Notes under the pieces: model-generated
Told to the model about the DNA's origin: nothing
Databases searched by the model: none
What the model saw: the letters and a program-made list of their open reading frames with translations, nothing else
Program-made: the position numbers and the translations under genes
In this document: piece after piece, positions 1 to 12,000 of the stretch
How positions within the stretch are numbered: the first letter of the stretch is position 1
How the letters are laid out: the number at the start of each line of letters is the position of its first letter
Source: Symsagittifera roscoffensis
Lineage: Eukaryota; Xenacoelomorpha; Acoela; Convolutidae
Length of the DNA stretch: 64,000 nt
Reading direction: 5' to 3'
NCBI RefSeq assembly: GCF_963678635.1
Contig: NC_087066.1
Coordinates: 18,165,275-18,229,274, forward strand

Positions 1-3000
1 GTGGTAGACAACTGCCACTTCCTTCGCGTGCTTCATTGTTGCATTTTTCGGTCCATTAAAATCAGCAAGACGTCGTAGAACACACCTTCCGAAATCTGTC
101 CGCTGGCAAATTAGCCGAAGCATTCTCCAAATTACGCTGAACAGAAGGTCCAGGTTCGAAACTGGCACCGGGCAGCCAATCAAGGTTAAGGACCGTTTCA
201 GAGTTGCGGATCCCGACGCGTAGTCTCTCTGAAACGAAAAAAAAAACATCACTTAATTCTGACATAAAATCGTAGTCAATAATTTTTAAAACTATCAAAA
301 AAATGAATGTCTCAAGCTCTTACCTGTGATAGTAAAACATCGGCTTCTGCAACCAGAGTCTTAAACGTCTGATATTCATCACTTTTCGAATGCAAACATG
401 GCTCTCCGAATATGAAAACCTTCCCCACTATAACCATCACTACAATCGCATTCATAATCCACACTACAACTCCTTGCGACATGAGACCGTAAAAATCATC
501 GTCGATATTCCCGTGCCACGAGGAGTTCTCGGGCTGCGGTTCGTCAACACTCTGAAGTACTCGGTTTCCGTTGTGCTCGGAAACAACATCCGAGTAGAGC
601 ACGACTGACGGCGAATCCGGCGATGCTGAGTCGAATACTCCGGACCGGGATACCATGACTCCGACTGGGTTGAAGAAGAAGACACACATCATAATCATGC
701 AAAGAGTCACTTTAGATCTGTCCGTCAAACCGACCGTTATAGTTCTCTAAAATACACCATCAAAAATACAAAAATAAAATTTTTAAACAGGGGAAGCATC
801 AAAGGAAAAGAAAAATTGAAAAAAAACTTCTTAAAATCATTTTCGTCAAAATTTTTTTAAATTAAAATCGCAAAAAAGCCGAAAATATCTGGAAAAGTAC
901 CCGCACCATTAGGAACTTTGCCAGGAGCTTTCGGAATGCTGGAAAAAGCCAAACTTTCAAAAAGAGACTTGCAGAGGCATCTAAGCCGGCAAAAATAAAC
1001 AGACAGGCAAAAATCTAGAATAGCCGAAAATTTTCAATTTGCAAAAAAACCAGGTCTCGACTGGAATCGAAATCCCAGTCTTTGTCGTCTCAGGCATACA
1101 CATTAGAGCAACTTGGACGAAATGAACATTCAAAAAAAATCCGCCTATAGGAATTAAACCGACAAAAATAAACAGACGTACTAAATTCCGAAAAATCACA
1201 AAAAAAAAACAGGTCCCGACCGGATTTAAACCACCAACCTTTGTCTCAGGTATGTTGCCTCTACGCAAGATGTTCGATTATAAGTTGATTTTATAACGAA
1301 GCAAGTACATGAATGAGAGCGGGATACAGGAGATAAGGCCTGTGAACAAAAGTTTTCACGGGAAAAACGTTTGTACCCGATTCAAAACCCTTGCTTATTG
1401 AAAGGGTAAAAGCATTAGTCGAAAAAAGGAAAGTTTATAATTATAATTAAGATTTTATAAACTACAGGAATACATCGAACAGACACTAGTTTCTACGACA
1501 AAAGTTGCTGACCGTACAAGAAAATTCCAATGTGGCAACTAAGCCGGCAAAACAAGCAAACAAACACAAGTCCGACAATTCAATTTTTCACGGAAACTTT
1601 GAATAGTTTCATACATACTGAAAAAACAAGGTCCTGCCGGGACTCGAAGCCTAGCCCTTAGTGGGCAAAGACCACCACGTTACCTCCAGGCCGAAAGGGA
1701 ACGAGCCTAGAAGTTGTAAAGGTTCAACAATAAAGTAAGTAGAAAAAGTAAAGCAAGTACGATTTGAAAAAAAAGTTGTTAACGGGAAAAAAAGTCTAGT
1801 TCCCGATAACAAAATACTTGGTCTCGCGCAGGTGTAAAAACATCCCGAAAAAGGATGCCCCGATTAGAAATTGATAGAAATCAAAACTGTGCACGAGATT
1901 TCAAACTTACTGAGCATGCCATAGTGTTCTGGCGCTAAAATGTATATTTCTGCATTATGAGAAATATTAATTAAAACAAATTGAAAATGTACGAAAGTTT
2001 CATGTCAGAAAATTTGGATGTCCATTAGGGTTACTGAAGATTATTTGGCCGTATACCTTGGGCGCCTTCGAAGACGGCGCAGCAGAGTCTGAATCCGATG
2101 ACGAGCAAAAGGGATCTGAGTGCACACTTCCGACGCCACTACTGCTTCCAGGTGACGCCCCACTCGACTCCTGTCTGGGCCTCGTGAGCTTGGGAGGCCT
2201 GGCAGGGATGATAGTTCTCTGAGGAACAATAATTCCTCCCGCAGCTGTGAACTGAGAGTTAAGTGGACTGTTCATTTGGTTCACAGTGACCATGGTCTGA
2301 AGAGCTGTTACACTGCTAGCCGCCAATGACACTTGTTCCATCGATGTGTTCAACTGGTCTTCTAAAAATATAATATAATAATCATAAATTGTTTCCAAAC
2401 GATATCTAGTTACAAAATTATTTATAAAAATTTATAAATACAAATTAGAATCATTTGGGAGAACACCATTAAGCCAACAAGGCCCGTTTTCAGGTGTCTC
2501 ATTAAGCAGAGAACAAAAAAAAGTACTTAAATTCTTTGATCCAATGCAATGGACCTTCTACCGGCAACCATTTATTAAACGTAAAACCTCTTTATTCACA
2601 CCTTTAAATCATTCTATATAAAAAAAATTAATTTAGTTTTCTCAGGTAGTCTTTTCTACCCATAACTTAGAAACCAACAGAAACAAGTTCTACTTATTGA
2701 TCAATAAAAGGTCTCAAAGCATGCCCAGTAAAATCGTATTTCCTAGAATGTAATTATCCAAAAATTTATGATTAAAACTATTTAATTGAAACCGAGAAGC
2801 CCCTTTCAAGAAATTGACCCAGGTGGGGAAAAATTTATTAGAAAGTTGAACATTTTTTTAATTTTAGGTGTAGTCGACCCTCTGCTGAGTTTATTTCTGT
2901 TTATAGCTAACTTTTGATTTGTTTTTCGCTTTGAAAATATCACGTTCAATTCTTGTTCAGTAATAGAATATCTCAAGGTTTCAACTTGGCACTCTTTTCG

Positions 3001-6000
3001 AATAATTTTTCCGGTTAATTTCAGAACTTCGTAAGCAAAAAAATTCTCTTACGGTATATATTTTATTATCATGCATTATTTCAGTGATTGAATCCATCCT
3101 GTGTTTATAAAAAAATTATTCTGATTAGCCTTCTGATTTTCATTTCCAGTTCTAACAGTTTGGTTTTGTCGGTATTTGCGTAAACTAAAACTCCATATTG
3201 GATGATTGGTTGCACGTAACTTTTATACGCAAATATTAATTGCCGTCCAGTTAGAAACTTTCTCAATTGAAAAAACACTCCACAGATATTTAAAACATTC
3301 TACATCTTCTATTTGGGTGTCATTTAAAAAATATTTTACTGGTCGTTCTTCAGTTTGCGTGCTCCGACAGTATCTCATGGCCAAAACCATTTTAAAAAAC
3401 AGTGAATCAACTGGCTGATATCAACAGCAAACGATAAGCCGCAAAGATATTTCATGAACCGCTATAAGATTCAAAACTGATGATAGCATGTTCATTAAAT
3501 TTAGTTGTCACCAGGGTACGCTCCAAATGGATTTCCATTCAACCCTTAGCGTATCCACACTCAACTTTCTGTAATGAATTACCATACGATTTCTCAATCG
3601 AAAAATTTCTTGTTAAATTTTGTTCTTTCTGAAAATGTTGAGTGAAATATATTTTTCTTCTTAACAAACGTTGAAAAAGTCCGACAGCCTACAAAAGCTA
3701 TCTCGGGGATTTGCTTAATAAATCTGTAATGTTGATAACATTATTCGATACTCACTCAATTTAGCATTCTCTGCTCTCAGCTTGATGTTCTCCTTATTCA
3801 ACTGACTGTTTCCATTTTCCAGACTCCTAATATAGTCAATCGCTCTTTGCAGGATGCCAGACTTGTTCATCTAAATGTTCAATAAATAATCAATTATCAG
3901 TCGTTTTGCCCAGAGCCACTGAATGACTCCGCAAAAAATCTTTAGAACAAAAACAACTTGTTTAGCTGAAAACACGTCAGAACGGAGGTTTTTAGCTATC
4001 GGCTACCCGGTACAGAAATCAACACAGTACAGATGTGATAGTGGGGTCCCATGGAACTATCAAGATCCCTTATATAAATTCAATGCCTAACAATTTTTCA
4101 AATTTTTGTATCAGTGGGCAGGATAAAAACTCGTAACAGGCGACAATTGGTAACCAGGCATATGCAAGTAGAATACGCTTGCTCCGCTGATCTTACATCC
4201 GGCACGAGAGGAATACTGCGCGTGAATCAGTGTTCTCCGCTTGAGCTACTGCTACGAATTGTCGCTTCAGTGATGTCAATTAAAGCATCAATAAGATAGC
4301 GCAAATGAAGAAGGTTGTTTGATAAAAACTTAGGAACGGCGTAAATTGATTAACTTAATTGCTGGTTTTGCTTATCATTAGTATGAGGTGGGATCTCCTC
4401 TATCACAGTTTACCTGTACCATCATCAAATAAAATCTAATTCTAAACATAAAAAAACTAGCTTACCTTCACGTCGGGTCCCAACACTACATCCTTGAGCT
4501 GTACAATCTTGTCATTTATACTCAGTCTATATCTCTTCTCAATCACATTATGGGTACTCCTCGGTTTTCCGAGCATCGAATTATTACCACCACTGCAATC
4601 TCCTACAACCACTGACTGCACACTTCCGGGGATGACCTGCATCACTTGTCCAGACTGGCTCCTCTGAACGAACAGAGACCTGAAATCGCGCATAAAATTG
4701 TAAATCGCAATTTTCAAAGAAGAGTTTTGTCAACAAGTTCAGCCTAAACACTTTGATGCCAATTGCGCTTCCCGTGTTAATTTTTCCAAATTTCACAGAA
4801 AGCAACGAAATGATAAGGCTTGGGTAATTTTTTTTGTTCGGCCATTTTTTATGATCGAAATAATAGTTTTTAAGAAATTTTATCTAAAGGTGTCAGATTA
4901 ATTTGCACTATGCCAACTTGCTCTGTACTAGTTTGCATAAGCGAAAGCTTGCCCTATGCCAACTTGCCCCATATGACAACTTTTTCTATTGCTTGCCCGC
5001 CCCATCACTAATACTTTAAGTGAATTCTCCGATGTTCAAACCGATCCGACCAGTACACAAGATAAGTTTTGAGATACGAACATACAATGGTTGAGCAAAG
5101 CCATTAATTGAAAAAAATCGGATGGTGCCTAAAATATTCCAATTAGCAATTTTAGCAATTAGTGACTGAAACTAGAAAAAAAATACAATTAACACCACTA
5201 ACAGAACTAAAGCTGTAATAATTGTATTCTACGTTGATTTATAGACTTTTTTCTTCAACAATCATCTAAATCAACATGAGTAAAAAACATGCGGAATATC
5301 CCAATACATAAACGAACGCTACTTATTACCGGGGCGCGTTTACGAAAAAGCAAACAACCAAAACAAGTTCACACAATAACCAATGCTTCGTCTCATGGAA
5401 CTAATTGTTTCGAAATATGAGCACAGCCACGATATTCCGGGTTGGATTTCAAGAAAACGGGTTAGATGTCAAGAAAGTATATGGAAACTTTTGCGAGATG
5501 AACTTGGCTCTTCATTCGATACTCGCTTTGTTTCGCTTCAATTAGTACAAGTATTGTTTGAAAACATTAATGAGATTGAGCACGTGGTTGACCAAAATGA
5601 CGAAATTGCTTTATACTTCCCGCGCTTAAAGGCTAAAACACCTGAGCGAGTCAGTGTGCAACCAATTCTTCCTAGGTGTCTGGAACAATTCACAAGAAGC
5701 AGCCGAAGATTTACTACGAACAACAAACAAATTGAACGAAATGTCAACTGTTGGAGTTTGGCAACTCAGTGCTACAGCCCTATTCTAAGAGGGCAATTCA
5801 AGTCTCTACACCTTCCTGTAGGAAATTCGATTGCACTCTGGGACTCAACGAGTCAAACATTTTTAAGGCTGTGGGAAGCAAAAACAAGATTTTTAAACAG
5901 AAGCGAAGCTTCGTTCGCAAATACTAGCGAGAACGCAACAAAAAGCAGCTCTACAAAGTGCACTAAGAAAAAGTAGAAATAAGCTTCATATTAGTAAAAA

Positions 6001-9000
6001 TGCGGCTACGTCTCGGGTTCGATATCTAAAAAAATAGATACCCTTTAAGCTGTTTGGATTTCTAGAACAATTTATGATTGGCGCTTTTTTGATAACATTA
6101 ATGCAACTTGAAAAAACTGGATCAACAGGTAAAGTTTTTAATCCACTGGAAATCTAAAAATTAAATTCCACTTTCGTAGCTAGAAATCGTTCACATTTTT
6201 GCGCCATTTCCACGTTCGTATTAGGAGAGTGCTATTTACGCAACTTTCAGCAGATGAGTTTCAATTGCACTTAAAAAGTGCATATATACCTAAGTGCATT
6301 CATAAATGCATCAATATGTATGAATGCACATCTGTAGTTCTTAGAGACTTTTATTGACATTCTAAGACTTTTTCCTGAAAAGCAAAAAAGATCAGCAAGA
6401 CCTATATAAGTCTTCACTACGTTCATTACTCTTAAACAGACGCTACAGATTGATTATAGCTAAACTGCCACCAAATGAACACTTTTATTTGCGAGTTATC
6501 TTAGGAAAAAAAGGTTCGTACTAAAATACTAGCTTCTTGCTAGTGTAAACGAAGACCATGTGGTTGGTTATATTTTATGACTGGCTAACTTAAGTATTTC
6601 CATTGAGGATCCATATTCCGGTAACCGCTCAAGAGCTTCTATATTTCAGGAGATCAATTGTTGACTCCAAGTTTTGATCTTCTGATTTTACAAAAGATTG
6701 TGTACGCAATCATCCACACCATTGAAGCTTACACGCTCATAACTAATGCTGTGATATGTTAAACTCGGTGTAAAAAAATGATGAAACTGTGCTGATTTTA
6801 ATTTGTTCAATCATACTTTGAAGTCTTTTGATTCCACCCGTGTTCCTTCAATTCATGGACACTTTTGTTTGAAGTTTACTTGTTCAGCGTCTTCATTTGA
6901 ACGAAAACAAATGAAAACTTTGAAAGAAAGGGCATCGTATGGGGCAAGCTGGAGTAGAGCATCTTTTGGCCCAGGTCGATTCGACTTGAAAATACTGTTG
7001 CCTTTTCAGCTGTTTAAACATGACAGATTAGACTCATTTTTATACACGCTGTGTGCATACCATGAACGTAACCAGTTTTTCCACATTATTATCATTCAAA
7101 AATAAGGAAAGCAAACTGCCAAACCAGTTATACCTTTTCAAAGCCTAACTGCACAGAAGACGGACCAAATTTACCAAATTGACTGTGAATTAAGCATCAA
7201 ACCAAAAAGGAGAACAAATTGCAACAGAGACAATGGTAAAGCCTTCGCGGGAGAATTATATAAAGAGCTGATGAAAGGTCCAAGATTCCTCAGGCGCATT
7301 CAACCACCTATCATCCTCAAACGAATGGCCTAGTGGAGAGGCAGAACCTCACATTGATAAACACATTGCCGAGTAGATTTCAAATAAACCTTCAGAAAAG
7401 AAAGAACGAATTGGAGTAAATAAGAACTGGATAATTTTGAGATTTTATTTGATATTATGGACAGAAGAAGCCCCCAAATTCGCAATCAGAGTAGCAAAAT
7501 TATACAATCGTCGAGAAAAAATTTGTTTTTCGGACAATTTCGCATTTTTAGAGCCCCAATGATATGAATTCGACAATCACTTTCGGACATTTTTTGGACA
7601 GTTTTTTGGACAATTTCTCATTTTTAGAGCCCCAATGATATGAATTCGACAATCACTTTCGGACATTTTTTGGACAGTTTTTTGGACAATTTCTCATTTT
7701 TAGAGCCCCAATGATATGAATTCGACAATCACTTTCGGACAATTTTTGGACAGTTTTTTGGACAATTTCTCATTTTTAGAGCCCCAATGATATGAATTCG
7801 ACAATCACTTTCGGACAATTTTTGGACAGTTTTTTGGACAATTTCTCATTTTTAGAGCCCCAATGATATGAATTCGACAATCACTTTCGGACATTTTTTG
7901 GACAGTTTTTTGGACAATTTCTCATTTTTAGAGCCCCAATGATATGAATTCGACAATCACTTTCGGACAATTTTTGGACAGTTTTTCGGACAATTTCGCA
8001 GTTTTAGCGCCCCAATGATAATAATTCGACAATCACTGTAAAATAGGCAAATCGGGCAACTGCTTTCGTCGAAAAATAATTTGAAACAAAAAATCAAGGA
8101 TATTCTTTCTTTTATTTTTTTTTGCAGAAATTCTTTTGAAAATGGATCTAAACAAACTTCAAAAAATAGTTCTGCTAAAGTTTCATGGCTGATTCTTCTC
8201 TAATAACCCTGCTCGCTAGCTTTAATCGCTCAAAATTAAACAAACTCAAAAATTTCAAACCGGTTTTTCTCAAAACCTGGACAAATTTTCGAAAAAATTT
8301 TGATGTAGTTCGAATCAGGATTGAAAGGGCTTTAATATAATATACCACTCGACCCATTCCAATGATAATTCATGGTACCTGACTTTAAGTGAAAAAAAAA
8401 ACACATGAATACAAAATTCTACCCATTTTTCAAATGGTCGGACCAACAAGAATTACCAGTTGCTGTTCCAGTGTCACATAAAGTTCCAGCTATAAATTTT
8501 ATTATACCGGTCCTCTCACAACTTGAAGTGCTTCAATATGATACATCATTATTCGACCAATTTTGGCGGTATTCGATTTTGTGAGGAAAAGAAAAAATTA
8601 AGACACCTTCAGAGGTACGGACAAAAACAGCTTTCAACTGAATACGCAACCTCATAACGTTCTAACATAGATGCAAGACAAATTATTCATTTACAGGACG
8701 GTAGCAATTTCACAAAATTAGCAACTTTTTATAACTCGCTATTTTTAGCTCATATATTCGTATCTTCGATGCCCAATCAAATTAACGCTTGGCAAATACG
8801 CAATATTTTTTCTAAGTAGAAACAATCTTCTTCCAAATAAAATGACAAAACAGAAACATGCATGAAAGGAACAGAAAATTAAGTTTCAATACTACTTGAA
8901 ACCACAATAATGTTGAATACCTGTTTTGACTGGAATAAGCATCTCTAGTTATTGTCTGGTCGGGAGGCGGCGAGAAATCACTGTCCGATCCGTGGTGGTA

Positions 9001-12000
9001 GGACACATTCTCTATTTCGCCAACATTCGCGAAGCTACTGACACTGAACCTAGACTGAGGCATCGATGAAACGTTCTGCCGGCCATTTGAACTTGTTCTT
9101 TGTCCTTGTCTATTGCTAACTTGGTTCGAGCTTGCGCTCGCCAATGCAATATTGGGTGGTCTCATCGCAATCTAAACGAGATTATTTAAATGATCTCACA
9201 TCGGCATCTTGATGATGAATTTCCAATCTGCGCTGATTCAAATAATGATTCCAATTTTCACATTTGATCCAAACAAAAAACTTGGCGATAATTAACGCTC
9301 TCTTTGCTCTACGCAACCCAGTTGTTTTTCAGGATTGGTGTTTAATCAACAACTAAACATCATTCCTCGATAACTGAATCAGTTAACAGAGTGATACAGA
9401 GTATGGAAACTTCATCAGGCGCTATGAATGACGTCTATTATCAATGAATACCTCTGAATCCGGCATGTAATTTGCACTTCCTACTGCTACCCCTCCCCCT
9501 CCCCCTCCCATATACGGGGAATAGATGTGGGGGTTAGGAGGATAAATGGCATTAGGATGGTAGAAGCTTGACGTAGTAGTAGTAGTGTTATTGTTCAAGT
9601 AGGACGAGATCAATGGCGCATCCAGCGCAGCCTGTACAAATGGCCACCTTTCTCACAAATCCAAATTATGCATGTTAAAAAACTAACACCCCTATTCTTA
9701 AATAAAAGGTGTCTAATATTTGGGAACACCCCCTTTCGATAACGAAGAAAAACCTTAGCTAAAAAATGATCAATTGTCGTCCTCAGAACGTTCACAGATT
9801 TCAACTAAAAACTTAGACGTCCAATTAATTTATTTGAAAATCAATGCGATTTGCTCCAACTATTAAACAATTTTAATTTTAAACGTTTTATCTATAAGGC
9901 CAACATGTCTTGTAAATACAACTAAGTGCCTATTCGATCAACTTACCGGCCGATACTGTGTCATCTGCGGCATATTCTCCAAAGAGCTCGAACTCCTGTT
10001 GCTTCTCATCCCAACTCCTCCGCTACCTCCATTCCGACCACTCGCATGCAAGTCGTTCACCGGCGACGTCTGCTCACTACTTCCATTCGAGGAGTGTGAG
10101 ATTCCCGAGTCATTATTCCCCCGCGTCAAAGTCTGTCGCAACACTGAGTCAGTCTGCAGAACTGGAGTTTGAAATGCGCCTAATTGAATATTCTGAGAAT
10201 AAACTTGATCTTGGTTCTGGATATTATTCTGGTTATGGAGATTGACAGGTGCGTTGACCCCTATTCCGTTCTGGTTAGACTGGGTTACATTCTGGTTGAA
10301 GTGTTGAGGATGTTGGTACGATATCTGCTCCGAGTAATTGAGTGAAGTATTTTGAGCATCAATAGATCGGAATGTGGGCTGAACTCGGTTCATCGGTCTA
10401 CCCTGAAGCCAAAACAAAACTTAGCTTTCAAAATAATTTACACCGTACAACTGGCAGGAATAATTATTTTGAAAGCTGTCAATTGAAATGAAGTTGATAC
10501 CGGTAAATCTAACTCTCAGTAAATAGTGCTTCATTTATGCTTGGTTAATTTCGCCTTCACATTTTGACATTCCTGAAAACTAAAACACACCAGTATAAAG
10601 TCCAAATACAGCATAAAGCAACAATTAAACGAACCGTAACTGTAGTAATATTTTCACTGAGGTCACAGCCAGTGCTGGAATTCTGCGTGAATGTCTGGTT
10701 GCTCCTAGGCACAATCAGCAAGTATGTCTGTCCAGTTTTCGCATCAGTGGTCTGAATCAATTCACCTTGAATAGCCAGAGGGGCCGAGAGAACATTGCCC
10801 GCTCCGGATAAACACGTTTGCTGCTGAGTCTCCAGTTTCAGAGAAATTCCTTCAGATGATGTCTGTATGTTAGGATTGATCGATTGTCGGTCATCCAATA
10901 GAAGTTCGTTTTCGTTTGAAAACAAGACTTCACTGTTATTTAAGTACGACGACTGAATTTGCTGCTGATTGTTTGATTGATTTGGTTGCTGCTGTTCTTG
11001 TTGACCCATCAGTGGTGCGTTATTATCGTATGATTGTTGGTCTTGTAGAAAGGATTCAAGTTCAAGTGAGTCGATCGTTGGGGGCAAATCCATTGCCATT
11101 GTGAGGCCATTCTCGACGTCATCTTCCATTACTAAAAAAACACGACTGATATAGATGCTTCTAAGTCAAATATGGGCAATATACATCTGCAAACGTGCAA
11201 CTCCACTCTCAACTCGAATATCAAATAGAAATTTTTCAAACAATCAATTTCAACCAACTTTGAATTAGGAGTCCAGCTAAAGCGGGAGGTACCTGTCGGA
11301 TAATTTTAATGAAAACGACGTACTAACTGATGCCAAAGATAGTGCGTAACTTTCAAAATGTCAATTATTGGCCATTTATCAAGTCCATGACTGATTCCTT
11401 ATCAAAACTACGACGCCGAAAACGCTTTTTCAAGAAAAACCAATAAAACATCTCCATTCGATTGATTTCCTAATCAGAATCATCAACGGCCATTTTTTTG
11501 AAACTGAACGAAGTCCAAAATATGGGTTAACGGTCGAATACTGGATATTTCTTAAGTCCATAGCGAATTCCCCGCCAAAACTGAGAGAATTTGAAAATGC
11601 GGGAGATATACCTACAATTTCTTTCGACTGAACCCTTAATAGCAGATTTGGTACTTTAGTTTTCGAGATTTCATTTTTGAAGTCCAACATAAATTTTCCA
11701 CGAAAATCAGATTGCGTAGCCGCTACGCAATGAAAAATGCTAGCACATACTCTATTGATTTAACTATGTCAAATTTTGTAGGGACATTTTCGACACAGAG
11801 GCAAGGCAGCGCTTCGCACGCCTTGTGATAAACAAAAAACATAGCATGACAAAATAGCAGACAGAAATTGAGACAAAAGCCGCTAAGCAGAAAAAAGTTT
11901 TGAAAATGTCGAGAAAATCTAGATCGGCCTAAACTTTCATATTTGTCTCAGTTTGTCCAAAAAAAAGTCACTTGTTGAAAACATAGCCATAGCCATAGCC

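Larger units (their letters stand above)
747..2056. other. SREBP intron 8, holding a SINE trio
   Basis: No exon was found here. The only recognisable content is three minus-strand tRNA-like SINE units, annotated separately. The rest is AT-rich unique-looking sequence. Confidence 0.6.

Noticed and set aside
7531-8038. CRISPR array
   Set aside because: Units are contiguous 76-bp repeats without unique spacers, inside an intron of an animal gene.
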